64,000 bases of DNA. Source: Novosphingobium sp. (GTDB lineage: Bacteria > Pseudomonadota > Alphaproteobacteria > Sphingomonadales > Sphingomonadaceae). The position numbers were made by a program, and so were the translations under genes. Under the pieces are notes generated by a model, which ran no database searches, was not told the DNA's origin, and saw only the letters and a program-made list of their open reading frames with translations. How positions within the stretch are numbered: the stretch's first letter is position 1; the number at the start of each line of letters is the position of its first letter. The DNA lies in contig NZ_JAHEBV010000063.1 of assembly GCF_024642085.1 (NCBI RefSeq), positions 42,904 to 106,903 of the forward strand, given 5' to 3'. Of the stretch, positions 27,486 to 36,018 are shown piece by piece.

Positions 27486-28301
27486 ATGCGCCTGCGGATC
27501 GAACACGTGACGCGCTATAGCTTCTCAAAGCCGGTAGTTCACGGCCTCCAGCGCCTGCGACTGACGCCAAAGCATACCCAAGGGCAAAAAGTCGTTGAGT
27601 GGCAGATGAACCTTGCTGGCGCAAAGGTAGAGCTTGCGTATGACGATCACCACCACAACCGCACAACGCTGGTGTCTGTGGAAAGCGGCGTCACAAGCGT
27701 TGAAATTCGGTGTGCAGGCACCGTTGTCACCGCCGATAATCATGGCATCATCGGCCAGATTTCAGGGCACATGCCGCTGTGGGCGTTCCTGACGCAGACC
27801 GCTTTGACCAAGCCGGGTCCACGCATCCGCGCATTGATGGCAGAAATCGATGTGCCGAAGTCCGAACCGCTAGCCATGTTGCACAGCCTGTCGGCGCTGG
27901 TCAGGGCCAACGTGGTTTATACGACCGGCGAAACAGGTGTCCAAACGGCCGGCGAAGAAGCGGCGGTCCTGGGCAAGGGCGTTTGCCAGGATCATGCCCA
28001 TATTTTTATCGGAGCAGCGCGGGCGCTGGGTGTGCCGACGCGCTATGTTTCGGGCTATCTCATGCTGACCGACCGCATTGAACAGGAAGCCGGCCATGCC
28101 TGGGTTGAGGCCTATATCGACCACCTTGGCTGGGTGGGTTTCGACGTTTCGAACGGAATAAGCCCGGATGAGCGCTATGTCCGTGTCGCCACGGGCTGTG
28201 ATTACCGCGAGGCCGCACCCGTCACCGGCTTGTCATACGGAGCTGGGGAAACCGTGCTTGAAGTGCGCCTGGCGGTTGAACAACAGCACGCGCAGCAGTA
28301 G
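27486..28301 (+). CDS. Transglutaminase-like cysteine protease/ligase
   Basis: A 271-residue protein with an N-terminal beta domain typical of this operon family (MRLRIEHVTRYSFSKPVVHG, LRLTPKH) and a transglutaminase fold. The catalytic Cys lies in GKGVCQDHAHIFIGAARALGVPTRYVSGYL, the His in EAGHAWVEAYI and the Asp in GWVGFDVSNGI. The GTG..C-x-D-x-A arrangement matches bacterial transglutaminase-like proteases. It would cleave or form an isopeptide bond. It follows the alpha-E gene by 12 nt and precedes the Anbu gene by 27 nt. No signal peptide, so it acts in the cytosol. Confidence 0.92.
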   Translation: MRLRIEHVTRYSFSKPVVHGLQRLRLTPKHTQGQKVVEWQMNLAGAKVELAYDDHHHNRTTLVSVESGVTSVEIRCAGTVVTADNHGIIGQISGHMPLWAFLTQTALTKPGPRIRALMAEIDVPKSEPLAMLHSLSALVRANVVYTTGETGVQTAGEEAAVLGKGVCQDHAHIFIGAARALGVPTRYVSGYLMLTDRIEQEAGHAWVEAYIDHLGWVGFDVSNGISPDERYVRVATGCDYREAAPVTGLSYGAGETVLEVRLAVEQQHAQQ

Positions 28302-28328
28302 GTCTGGCCCAAAGCCGGGGAATCACGT

Positions 28329-29084
28329 GTGACTTATTGCGTTGGAATGCAGCTCGACCAGGGGCTGGTGTTGATGAGCGACACCCGCACCAATTCGGGC
28401 GTCGACAACATATCCGTGTTCCGCAAGATGCAAAGCTGGTCGGTCCCCGGTGAACGCATCATCACAGTCATGACAGCCGGTAACCTGGCTACTACCCAAG
28501 CGGTCATCGGGCTGCTCGAAGAACGCAATAAGGCGCCGGAAGAACGGTTAAACACGTTGTTCAAGGCGCCGACCATGTTCGAAGTGGCAACCCAGATTGG
28601 CGCCTTGCTGCGCGACACCATTGCCAAGACCAACGCGATCAACCCCGCGCCTGAGGGACAGACCGCCAGTACCAAATTTACGGCATCGATCATCGTGGCG
28701 GGCCAGATCAAGGGCATGCAGCCGCGGCTCTACCTGATTTATCCCGAAGGCAATTTCATTGAATCCGGGCCCGACACGCCTTTCTTCCAGATTGGCGAAA
28801 CCAAGTATGGCCGGCCAATTATTTTGCGCGGCTATGACAGCGACATGAGCTTTGAAGACGCGGTCAAGCTGCTGATGGTCAGTTTCGATTCGACCATCAA
28901 AGCCAACCTTTCGGTGGGTCCGCCGCTGGATCTGATGGTCATCAGAAAAGACAGTTTCGAGCCACTGCACGAACGCCGGATCGCTCCGACAGATCCCTAT
29001 TTTCTGGCGGTTTCTGCCGGGTGGAGCGAGGCGCTGAAAAACGCTTTCCACGCGCTTCCCGACTACAGCCTCTATTCGAAATAA
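28329..29084 (+). CDS. Anbu-type proteasome-like peptidase
   Basis: A 251-residue member of the Ntn-hydrolase/proteasome beta fold, the ancestral beta subunit Anbu. The protein begins Met-Thr-Tyr-Cys-Val, so Thr2 becomes the N-terminal nucleophile after Met removal and there is no propeptide. Further motifs: MSDTRTNSGVDNISVFRKMQ, ITVMTAGNLATTQAV, and a C-terminal GPPLDLMVI strand. Anbu proteins form open-ring or lock-washer oligomers; substrates are unknown. The start is a GTG at 28329. Fourth gene of the ATP-grasp / alpha-E / transglutaminase operon and likely the degrader or processor of what they make. Confidence 0.92.
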   Translation: MTYCVGMQLDQGLVLMSDTRTNSGVDNISVFRKMQSWSVPGERIITVMTAGNLATTQAVIGLLEERNKAPEERLNTLFKAPTMFEVATQIGALLRDTIAKTNAINPAPEGQTASTKFTASIIVAGQIKGMQPRLYLIYPEGNFIESGPDTPFFQIGETKYGRPIILRGYDSDMSFEDAVKLLMVSFDSTIKANLSVGPPLDLMVIRKDSFEPLHERRIAPTDPYFLAVSAGWSEALKNAFHALPDYSLYSK

Positions 29085-29087
29085 CCG

Positions 29088-29753
29088 CTAGCTGCAGGTT
29101 GACCTGCTGCTGAGCTCAAGATGAAGGTGATCTTTGTGCGCGGCGTTGTAGGCCGGGCCAAGGACGGTGCCGAAGCGTTTGCAGGCGCTCGAATGAATCA
29201 GTGTCAGAAACTGACGCACTCGCGGGCTCTCACTTTGCCAGTCGCCGCTGACTGTGATGCGCCGACCATCAGCAAGGACAAAACCCGACACGTCGATCGC
29301 GCTGGCCGTGGCATGGGCGCTGCGCCGCGCTGAGCCTGCGACATTGCGGCAATTGTAGCTCCCCATCGTCTCGATCCGGGCTAGCGGACTGCCAAGTAGC
29401 TGCTGTGCGGCGCGGTCAACGCCAAAGCGGGCCCAGCCGGCAAAGGTTTCAGCCAGCGGACAGGTAACTGGGCCAAGATTGCTTAGCCCAAGAGTGGAAT
29501 CATCACCGCGCAAGCTTGCGAGCCGCACGGTACCCAGCGTTGAACAGCCAGCGCCGTAATACTGATCGGGCAGCGGCGTGAAATCGGCTTTGGCCTGGCC
29601 CAGAGTGGACAGACACTGGCGCACTTCGGGCCGCGTCGTCAAAATCTGTGCAGAACGCTTGATCGATGCGCGCTGCGGCGCATCGCCCTGCGGAATCACA
29701 GAATTGCAGGCAGACAGCAGGGCCAACAAGGGCAGCATGACAAAACGGCTCAT
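29088..29753 (-). CDS. Extensin-like (VanY-related) lipoprotein
   Basis: A 221-residue envelope protein with a lipoprotein signal (MSRFVMLPLLALLSACN, lipobox Cys16) and a C-terminal extensin-like domain: GVDRAAQQLLGSPLARIETMGSYNCRN, GSARRSAHATASAIDVSGF and AHKDHLHLEL. The SAHATASAIDV and DHLHLE pairs supply the His/Asp metal-binding pattern of LAS/VanY-like peptidases, so it probably trims peptidoglycan or a related cell-wall polymer. ATG 29753 begins the signal cleanly. A GTG at 29765 is possible. It converges on the Anbu gene with a 3 nt gap. Confidence 0.82.
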   Translation of the reverse strand: MSRFVMLPLLALLSACNSVIPQGDAPQRASIKRSAQILTTRPEVRQCLSTLGQAKADFTPLPDQYYGAGCSTLGTVRLASLRGDDSTLGLSNLGPVTCPLAETFAGWARFGVDRAAQQLLGSPLARIETMGSYNCRNVAGSARRSAHATASAIDVSGFVLADGRRITVSGDWQSESPRVRQFLTLIHSSACKRFGTVLGPAYNAAHKDHLHLELSSRSTCS

Positions 29754-29834
29754 CACGTCCGACACGCTAAGGCGCGCATGGTTAACAAAGGGTAACGGGA
29801 AACAGATCGGGGAACACTTTGCGGTAGCATTCGC

Positions 29835-29862
29835 TTGACACGCGATCAGTCGCCACTAGGTG
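29835..29862 (+). promoter_or_regulatory. Promoter candidate for serC
   Basis: A perfect -35 hexamer TTGACA (29835-29840) is followed after 16 nt by TAGGTG at the -10 position. The -10 match is weak, which is common in alphaproteobacteria. It would start transcription near 29868, immediately before two hairpins and 50 nt before the serC ATG. Confidence 0.4.
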
Positions 29863-29867
29863 CGGCT

Positions 29868-29913
29868 CCGGGCCACGCGGTCCCAACGCCGCGCGTGCTC
29901 TCTGCAAGGAGAG
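29868..29913 (+). promoter_or_regulatory. serC leader: two hairpins, the second holding the ribosome site
   Basis: Hairpin 1 is at 29870-29884: GGG/CCC and CC/GG pairs around loop ACGC, with one bulged T. Hairpin 2 is at 29898-29913: CTCTCT, GNRA-type loop GCAA, then GGAGAG; its 3' arm is the Shine-Dalgarno of serC, 6 nt before the ATG. Alphaproteobacteria are known to carry a short conserved structured element, the serC motif, at this place. The layout fits it, but I compared only location, size and hairpin number from memory, not the covariance model. Confidence 0.55.
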
Positions 29914-29918
29914 AATAC

Positions 29919-31040
29919 ATGACTGATACCAAGCCGGCACTGCCGGTACGCCCGTATTTTTCCTCGGGCCCGTGCGCCAAGCCTCCGGGCTATGCTCCCG
30001 CTAAACTTGCCACCGAATCGCTTGGCCGGTCGCACCGGGCCAAGATCGGCAAGACGCGCCTGCAATACTGCATCGATCTGATGCGCGAGGTGCTGCAGCT
30101 TCCCGACACGCACCGCATTGGCATAGTACCGGGATCGGACACCGGCGCCTATGAAATGGCAATGTGGACCATGCTGGGCGCGCGCGGCGTTACAAGTCTG
30201 GCCTGGGAAAGCTTCGGCGAAGGCTGGGTTACCGATGCAGTCAAGCAACTTAAGCTCGACCCCACGGTGATCCGCGCTGATTATGGTCAGTTGCCCGATT
30301 TGTCCAAAGTGAACTTTGACGACGACGTGCTGTTCACCTGGAACGGCACCACCAGCGGCGTCCGCGTGCCAAACGCCGACTGGATCCCGTCCGATCGACA
30401 AGGCCTAACCTTCGCTGATGCAACCAGCGCGGTCTTTGCCTATGATATCGACTGGAGCAAGATCGATGTCGCGACGTTCAGCTGGCAGAAGGTGCTCGGC
30501 GGAGAAGGTGGTCACGGTGTCCTGATCCTCGGCCCCCGAGCAGTCGAACGCCTGGAAAGCCATACTCCCGCGTGGCCACTGCCCAAGGTTTTTCGCTTGG
30601 TGTCCAAGGGCGCGCTTGCCGAAGGCGTGTTCAAGGGAGAAACGATCAACACACCGTCCATGCTGGCGGTCGAAGACGCGATCTTCGCACTGGAATGGGC
30701 GAAGGGTCTGGGCGGGCTGAAAGGCCTGCAGGCGCGCAGCGATGCGAATGCCGCCGCGCTCAATGCCATCGTTGCAGGCCGTTCGTGGCTGGGCCACCTT
30801 GCTGCCGATCCGGCCAGCCGTTCGAAAACCTCGGTATGCCTAACGGTTGAAGGCGCCGACGAAGCCATGATCAAAGCCATGTCCGGAGCCTTGGAAAAGG
30901 AAGGCGCGGCCTATGATATCGCCGGATACCGCGATGCCCCGCCAGGCTTGCGTATCTGGTGCGGCGCTACGGTTGAGACGGCCGATATCGTTGCGCTGGG
31001 TCCGTGGCTCGACTGGGCCTACGCAGCGACCAGGCAATAA
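29919..31040 (+). CDS. serC: Phosphoserine aminotransferase
   Basis: A 373-residue PLP enzyme converting 3-phosphohydroxypyruvate and glutamate to phosphoserine (also used in pyridoxal phosphate synthesis). It has the alphaproteobacterial-type N-terminus ([25 protein letters not shown]), [44 protein letters not shown] and the PLP lysine in [19 protein letters not shown]. The ATG at 29919 has GGAGAG; the extra frame upstream to 29835 is the structured leader. It is followed by serA, so the window holds the first two steps of serine synthesis after 3-phosphoglycerate. Confidence 0.96.
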   Translation: MTDTKPALPVRPYFSSGPCAKPPGYAPAKLATESLGRSHRAKIGKTRLQYCIDLMREVLQLPDTHRIGIVPGSDTGAYEMAMWTMLGARGVTSLAWESFGEGWVTDAVKQLKLDPTVIRADYGQLPDLSKVNFDDDVLFTWNGTTSGVRVPNADWIPSDRQGLTFADATSAVFAYDIDWSKIDVATFSWQKVLGGEGGHGVLILGPRAVERLESHTPAWPLPKVFRLVSKGALAEGVFKGETINTPSMLAVEDAIFALEWAKGLGGLKGLQARSDANAAALNAIVAGRSWLGHLAADPASRSKTSVCLTVEGADEAMIKAMSGALEKEGAAYDIAGYRDAPPGLRIWCGATVETADIVALGPWLDWAYAATRQ

Positions 31041-31044
31041 GACC

Positions 31045-31134
31045 GTTATCCCCGCGCAGGCGGTGACCCAATTCCAGACATATCAAGACGCTAAGACGGG
31101 GACAGGCTTCCCGTTTTGGCGGGAATGACGAGGA
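31045..31134. repeat. Palindromic intergenic repeat, copy 1 (serC-serA gap)
   Basis: Left end reads GTTATCCCCGCGCAGGCGG and right end GCTTCCCGTTTTGGCGGGAATGACGAGG. The ends are inverted relative to each other and match copy 2 at 32793-32886. The right arm contains its own CCCG-TTTT-GGCGGG hairpin. The element fills nearly the whole 98 bp gap, and its last bases GAGGA serve as the serA ribosome site. The CCCGCGAAAGCGGG type is widespread between genes in sphingomonads and other alphaproteobacteria. Confidence 0.65.
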
Positions 31135-31138
31135 TATT

Positions 31139-32722
31139 ATGACCAAACCCCGCGTACTTGTTTCCGATAAGATGGACCCCAATGCCGAACGTCTGCTGCG
31201 CGAAGGCGGCTGCGACGTTGATGTCATCACTGGCGAAACGCCTGAGCAGCTTATCGCCCGAATTGGCGACTATGATGGCTTGGCCATCCGATCCTCGACC
31301 AGGGTGACCAAGGAGGTGCTCGACGCCGCCACAAATCTCAAGGTCATCGGCCGCGCCGGGATCGGCGTCGACAACGTCGACATCCCCTATGCCTCGGCAA
31401 AGGGCGTCGTCGTGATGAACACCCCGTTCGGCAATTCAATTACGACAGCAGAACACGCAATTGCCATGATGTTCGCGCTGGCCCGCCAGATCCCCGACGC
31501 AAACACCCAGACCCAGCAGGGTTTATGGCCCAAAAACGGCTTCATGGGCGTGGAAGTTACCGGCAAGACGCTGGGCCTGATTGGTGCGGGTAACATCGGT
31601 TCGATCGTCGCGAGCCGCGCCATAGGCCTGCGGATGAAGGTCATTGCCTTTGATCCGTTCCTCTCGCCTGAACGGGCAGTCGAACTGGGCGTTGAAAAGG
31701 TCGAGCTGGACGATTTGCTGGCACGCGCAGACTTCATCACTCTTCACACCCCGCTGACTGACCAGACGCGCAATATCTTGTCGGCAGAAAATCTGGCCAA
31801 GACCAGGCGCGGCGTGCGGATCGTCAACTGTGCTCGTGGCGGGCTGATCGATGAAGCTGCGCTTAAGGATGCGCTTGATTCGGGCCAGGTTGCGGGGGCA
31901 GCGCTTGACGTGTTCCAGACCGAACCGGCCAAGGAATCCCCCCTGTTCGGCACCCCAGGTTTCATTTGCACGCCGCACCTTGGCGCCTCGACCAATGAGG
32001 CGCAGGTCAACGTCGCGCTGCAGGTTGCGGAACAGATCGCCGATTTCCTGGTCAACGGCGGGGTTACTAACGCTCTTAACATGCCATCGCTTTCGGCAGA
32101 GGAGGCCCCCAAGCTAAAGCCCTACATGGCCCTGGCAGAGCGGTTGGGCAGTCTGGTCGGCCAGCTGACGACCGGCAGCCTTGCCCGGATCTCGATCCAC
32201 GCCGAAGGCGCCGCAGCCGAGCTTAATGCCAAGCCGATGGTGGCGGCAGTGCTCGCAGGTTTTCTGCGCACCCAGTCTGACACGGTCAACATGGTCAACG
32301 CGCCGTTCCTGGCCAAGGAACGCGGACTTGAAGTACGCGAGGTCAAAACCGAAAAGGCAGGGGATTATCACACACTCATCCGCGTTTCGGTCAAGACCGA
32401 AGCGGGTGAACGATCAGTTGCAGGGACTTTGTTCTCCAACAGCGAGCCGCGTCTGGTCGAACTGTTCGGCATCAAAGTAGAGGCCGAGCTCGATGGTCCG
32501 ATGATGTACATTGTCAACGAAGACGCCCCCGGCTTCATTGGCCGGATCGGTACTTTGTTGGGCGAAAACAACATCAATATCGGCACCTTCAACCTTGGCC
32601 GCCGCGAAGCCGGCGGTGAGGCCGTGCTGCTGCTGTCGGTTGACGAGCCGGTTCCTGCGGATGTGGTCGATAAGGCGCGATCCCTGCCCGGTGTAAAGCG
32701 GGTCATGGCGTTGGGGTTCTGA
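31139..32722 (+). CDS. serA: D-3-phosphoglycerate dehydrogenase
   Basis: A 527-residue enzyme of the long type, oxidising 3-phosphoglycerate to 3-phosphohydroxypyruvate. Domains in order: substrate/nucleotide-binding halves with GRAGIGVDNVDIPYA, the Rossmann motif LGLIGAGNIGSIVASRA, catalytic Arg (VNCARGGLID), Glu (DVFQTEPA) and His (TPHLGASTNEAQ); an intervening domain (residues about 320-445); and a C-terminal ACT domain (YIVNEDAPGFIGRIGTLLGE, NIGTFNLGR) expected to bind serine for feedback control. Full length and intact. Downstream of serC, separated by a palindromic repeat whose right end supplies the ribosome site. Confidence 0.97.
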   Translation: MTKPRVLVSDKMDPNAERLLREGGCDVDVITGETPEQLIARIGDYDGLAIRSSTRVTKEVLDAATNLKVIGRAGIGVDNVDIPYASAKGVVVMNTPFGNSITTAEHAIAMMFALARQIPDANTQTQQGLWPKNGFMGVEVTGKTLGLIGAGNIGSIVASRAIGLRMKVIAFDPFLSPERAVELGVEKVELDDLLARADFITLHTPLTDQTRNILSAENLAKTRRGVRIVNCARGGLIDEAALKDALDSGQVAGAALDVFQTEPAKESPLFGTPGFICTPHLGASTNEAQVNVALQVAEQIADFLVNGGVTNALNMPSLSAEEAPKLKPYMALAERLGSLVGQLTTGSLARISIHAEGAAAELNAKPMVAAVLAGFLRTQSDTVNMVNAPFLAKERGLEVREVKTEKAGDYHTLIRVSVKTEAGERSVAGTLFSNSEPRLVELFGIKVEAELDGPMMYIVNEDAPGFIGRIGTLLGENNINIGTFNLGRREAGGEAVLLLSVDEPVPADVVDKARSLPGVKRVMALGF

Positions 32723-32792
32723 TCACTTTATCGCGCCGGGCTTGACCGGTAATCTCGGGAAAAGTTGACCAGGCCGGCCCGCTTGCCATTTG

Positions 32793-32886
32793 TCGTCATC
32801 CCCGCGAAAGCGGGGGTCGATAATCAGGGTGTGCCATGACCGGATGGTTCGAGGGTGGAGTTCCCGTTTGCGCGGGAATGAAGAGG
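32793..32886. repeat. Palindromic intergenic repeat, copy 2 (serA-hisZ gap)
   Basis: Left end TCGTCATCCCCGCGAAAG CGGGGG and right end TTCCCGTTTGCGCGGGAATGAAGAGG are the same as copy 1 apart from a few bases; the 50 bp core between them differs. Each end forms its own short hairpin (CCCGCGAAAGCGGG; CCCGTTTGCGCGGG), and the ends can also pair with each other. The right end places GAAGAGG 14-20 nt before the hisZ ATG. A further AAGGTAG lies closer to the start. Confidence 0.7.
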
Positions 32887-32901
32887 TTAAGGTAGAACCG
32901 A

Positions 32902-34029
32902 ATGCAAGACACCGATCGCGACCTGCTTCCTGAAGGATTGGAAGACCGCCTGCCTGTTAGCGCGGCGGTGGCCGCTCGTGTAACCCGTGCGGTGATCGAT
33001 GCACTCGATGCGCATGGCTATGACCGAGTTCAACCCCCCAGCATTGAGTTTGAAAGGTCGTTGGCCAGCCGCATGGCCGGGATCAGCCCGCGCCGCATGT
33101 TCCGCTTTGTTGATCCCGCCAGCTTGCGAACCCTGGCGTTGCGCAGCGATATTACACCGCAGCTGGGCCGGATTGCTTCGACCAGCCTGGCCGGCGCCCC
33201 GCGCCCGCTTCGGCTATGCTATGCCGGTCAGGTCGTGACCATCAAGGGCGACGGGCTTGATCCCACGCGCGAAAGACTTCAGCTTGGCGCCGAACTGATC
33301 GGGATGGAAAGCGTTGCTGCCGCGGGCGAAGTCGTTGCAGTTGCGATCGAGGCGCTGCGCAGCGCCGGGGCGACCGGCCTTTCGGTAGATTTTACCCTGC
33401 CCGATCTGGTCGACACACTGGCCGCGCAGGCCCTGCCGCTGGCTCCTGAGAAAGCTGACGCAGTGCGGCGCGAACTCGATGCGAAGAACGCCGGCGGACT
33501 GGTGGCGGCGGGAGGCGCTGATTACCTTCCGCTATTGACTGCAATCGGGCCATTCAAAAGCGCGATCGAGCAGCTGGCAGCAATCGATGCAGGCGGCGCC
33601 CTTGCCAGCCGGATTGCAGCTTTGCGCGCCATTGCTGCGCGGTTGGGCGATAGTGCCCGCATTACGCTCGACCCGTCTGAACGGCACGGGTTTGAATACC
33701 AATCTTGGTTCGGCTTTTCGATTTATGCTGATGGACTCGCCGGAATTCTGGGGCGCGGCGGCAGCTATACGATCAAGTCTAACAGTCCTGGCGGAAGTGA
33801 CGAGCCGGCTATCGGCTTTTCGCTTTATCCCGACGCGCTGATCGACTGGCTAGCCGATGCCGAACCGCGCCGCGACGTGCTGTTCCTGCCGCTTGGTCAT
33901 GACCCTATCCATGCTGCGCGCCTGCGGGCCATCGGATGGCGCACAGTGGCGGCTCTGGGTAAAAACTGCGATCCAAAGATACTGGGCTGCACTCACCGGC
34001 TTGAGCGCGGCGATACCGTTGCCGTCTAG
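32902..34029 (+). CDS. hisZ: ATP phosphoribosyltransferase regulatory subunit
   Basis: A 375-residue histidyl-tRNA-synthetase-like protein that activates the short form of HisG in histidine synthesis. It retains class II aminoacyl-tRNA synthetase landmarks (YDRVQPPSIEFERSL, FRFVDPASLRTLALRSDITPQLGRI, LRLCYAGQV, LQLGAELIG, FEYQSWFGFSIYADG, LGRGGSY), and lacks the anticodon-binding domain, which is the mark of HisZ as opposed to HisS. hisG is not in the window. In relatives hisZ often lies directly before purA; here two minus-strand genes separate them. Its stop overlaps the next converging gene by 4 nt (CTAG). Confidence 0.9.
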   Translation: MQDTDRDLLPEGLEDRLPVSAAVAARVTRAVIDALDAHGYDRVQPPSIEFERSLASRMAGISPRRMFRFVDPASLRTLALRSDITPQLGRIASTSLAGAPRPLRLCYAGQVVTIKGDGLDPTRERLQLGAELIGMESVAAAGEVVAVAIEALRSAGATGLSVDFTLPDLVDTLAAQALPLAPEKADAVRRELDAKNAGGLVAAGGADYLPLLTAIGPFKSAIEQLAAIDAGGALASRIAALRAIAARLGDSARITLDPSERHGFEYQSWFGFSIYADGLAGILGRGGSYTIKSNSPGGSDEPAIGFSLYPDALIDWLADAEPRRDVLFLPLGHDPIHAARLRAIGWRTVAALGKNCDPKILGCTHRLERGDTVAV

Positions 34030-34868
34030 GCGGCCTTGGCGGTCTGGCCGCCATTGTTCTTGAGGATTCGGCGCACAGCGCCGGTCAGTCCCGGCGCTAT
34101 CCGGGTGTCGACCGATACGAACACGCGGCCACGGCGAATCTGCCGCTCGTAATAATTGGCCTCGCGTCCATCGACGTCGTTGTCGGTCAGCATCTTGGCG
34201 ATTGCACCGCCGGTAGCCCCGAAGATGCCTGAAAGAGAGGCAACCGATGACAGGCTGGTAGCAATCGCTCCGGCTGCGGCAACTGCTCCCAGGCCCGGAA
34301 CAATGACCATCATGCCAATGCCCATCAAGGCGCCCATCAGGCCGCCCCCGGCTACCGCCGCGGCAACGCTGGTCTTGCTATGCCCGCGCCAGCTTTTATC
34401 GCCGTCGGGCGAAAACTCACCCGCGCGGCACATCAGCGAAATCGACTGGTCTGGTACCCCGGCTGCTGTGAGGGCGGCGACGGCTTCCTGCGCGTGATCG
34501 ACGCTGTCGAAGATCGTTGCGATCACGTAGTCGCGGCGCAGTGCCATTTGCGTTCGCGCGCCGGCAAAGGCGGTCGCAAAAGCGTCGCGATCCTTGTCGG
34601 TTGCAAAAATGACGCGAAGGCCTGACGTTTGGTGCAGACGAACGACGCTGGGTGACGTGCTGTCTTCGGTCAGGGTGCGCAGCAGCAGATCAATAGACGT
34701 GCGCCGCATCTTCTGATCGGTGCCACGGTTGATCCACTCGGTCAGCAAAGGCCGTGGATGGTCCGGATCAAGGTAATTCAAGGCTGAAAGTTCTTCCGCC
34801 TTGATCACGTATGCCGGTTCGCTGATCAGTTCGTGCACCATTGAAGACAGTGTGTAACCTGATCCCAT
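34026..34868 (-). CDS. Glycine-zipper membrane protein of unknown function
   Basis: A 280-residue protein, not recognised. An N-terminal helical part (YVIKAEELSALNYLDPDHPRPLLTEWINRG, then MRRTSIDLLLRTLTEDS) is followed by an alpha/beta part (DYVIATIFDSVDHAQEAVAALTAAGVPDQSISLM) like the permutation seen in general-stress proteins. Next come a long Gly/Ala-rich hydrophobic region (about residues 172-225; VAAAVAGGGLMGALMGIGMMV, GAVAAAGAIATSL) and a basic C-terminus. Such glycine-zipper regions insert in membranes. An internal ATG at 34841 is an alternative start. Converges on hisZ with a 4 nt overlap; likely downstream of the esterase gene. Confidence 0.6.
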   Translation of the reverse strand: MGSGYTLSSMVHELISEPAYVIKAEELSALNYLDPDHPRPLLTEWINRGTDQKMRRTSIDLLLRTLTEDSTSPSVVRLHQTSGLRVIFATDKDRDAFATAFAGARTQMALRRDYVIATIFDSVDHAQEAVAALTAAGVPDQSISLMCRAGEFSPDGDKSWRGHSKTSVAAAVAGGGLMGALMGIGMMVIVPGLGAVAAAGAIATSLSSVASLSGIFGATGGAIAKMLTDNDVDGREANYYERQIRRGRVFVSVDTRIAPGLTGAVRRILKNNGGQTAKAA

Positions 34869-34941
34869 ACTTAATTTCTATACCCCTTCCGGGGGTGTGT
34901 CTGCTTTGGACACTGGATGCAGCACGGCTTAACGGTGATCC

Positions 34942-35868
34942 TTAACGCGCAAAAACCCTGGACAGCCACTCATCAACCACCGCGGTTGCCGGATAAGCGG
35001 GATTTCCAAGTTGCCGGTTGATTTCGGCATGGCCCGATAGACCCGTCCCCGGGAAACCTGCGCGCTCGGCTTTGGTGCCTGCTTTGACCAATGCGGCCTG
35101 CAGCGCTTTTGATTGAGCGACGCCGTCATTACGCTGGACGTGGATGATCAGAAAGCTCCGTACATTGGGCATGCCCGCCTGCATTGTCGGAGACAGCGCC
35201 GCTTGGCGCGCCGGATCGGTGCCAAAGGCCTGGACGTAGGTTTGCTGCATCAACCTGGGTCCATCTTTCATTTGCGCCGTCACGTCATAGGCAGCCCCAT
35301 CGATCGGCAGTATGCCAACTACATTTCGAAACGACAGGCCAGCCCCGGCCAGATAGCGTTCGTCTGTACCGACCAGCGCGACCAGGTGCGCGCCCGCGCT
35401 GTGGCCCATCAGGATTACACGCCCACGGTCGATGTTAAGCGAAGCGCTATGATCAAGAAGGTAGCGCAGTGCAGCAGCGACATCGGCGCCTTGCTGTTCA
35501 ACTGCGGCGCCGGGCACCAGCCGGTAATTGATAGAGGCGTAGGCGTAGCCCGCCTGCGTAAAATGCGGCGCCTTCCAGCTTCCGTCGGCGTTATCCTTGC
35601 TCCCGCGTTTCCACCCGCCGCCATGAACGAAAAGCACAAGGGGAGCGGCCCCTGTGGCATTCTTTGCCGGATAAAAATCAAGCTTCTGCATGGGATCACT
35701 GCCATAGGACAGCGTCTGCTTGCCTTCCGCTTGCGCTACATCAGCGACGCGCGTCCGCAGCGCCATTCGCTCTGCCAGCCCGCTACCCAGCGAATCATCG
35801 CGCGCTTGGGCCAGGCTGCTGCCCACCAGCGCCAGCGCGGTCATGGACAATATTTCAATTTTCCCCAT
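34942..35868 (-). CDS. Secreted alpha/beta-hydrolase (esterase/lipase, HSL-like)
   Basis: A 308-residue hydrolase with an N-terminal export signal (MGKIEILSMTALALVGSSLAQA, cleavage near residue 22). The oxyanion motif HGGGW, the nucleophile elbow GHSAG, the acidic region before IIHVQRNDGVAQ and the C-terminal His in LSGHAEINRQ complete the catalytic triad of the hormone-sensitive-lipase/BD-FAE group. It would cleave short esters in the periplasm, perhaps carbohydrate or arylester substrates; the native substrate is unknown. It diverges from purA over 150 bp and precedes the glycine-zipper gene on the same strand. Confidence 0.82.
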   Translation of the reverse strand: MGKIEILSMTALALVGSSLAQARDDSLGSGLAERMALRTRVADVAQAEGKQTLSYGSDPMQKLDFYPAKNATGAAPLVLFVHGGGWKRGSKDNADGSWKAPHFTQAGYAYASINYRLVPGAAVEQQGADVAAALRYLLDHSASLNIDRGRVILMGHSAGAHLVALVGTDERYLAGAGLSFRNVVGILPIDGAAYDVTAQMKDGPRLMQQTYVQAFGTDPARQAALSPTMQAGMPNVRSFLIIHVQRNDGVAQSKALQAALVKAGTKAERAGFPGTGLSGHAEINRQLGNPAYPATAVVDEWLSRVFAR

Positions 35869-36018
35869 CGGTACGCTCCGGTTTGTGGCCAGCCTAATTC
35901 GGCGGGCATTGCCGTCCAGTCATCAATTGTCGCGGATTGTCGCCTTGCCCTTGGCCTGCGCATACCTTAGGGGGCGGCACGGTTTTCGCCCCTGCTTTAC
36001 ATAAGGATTTGCCGAACC

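Noticed and set aside
29870..29913. Rho-independent terminator before serC
   Set aside because: Neither stem is followed by a U-run; the second stem contains the ribosome site, which suits translational control instead.
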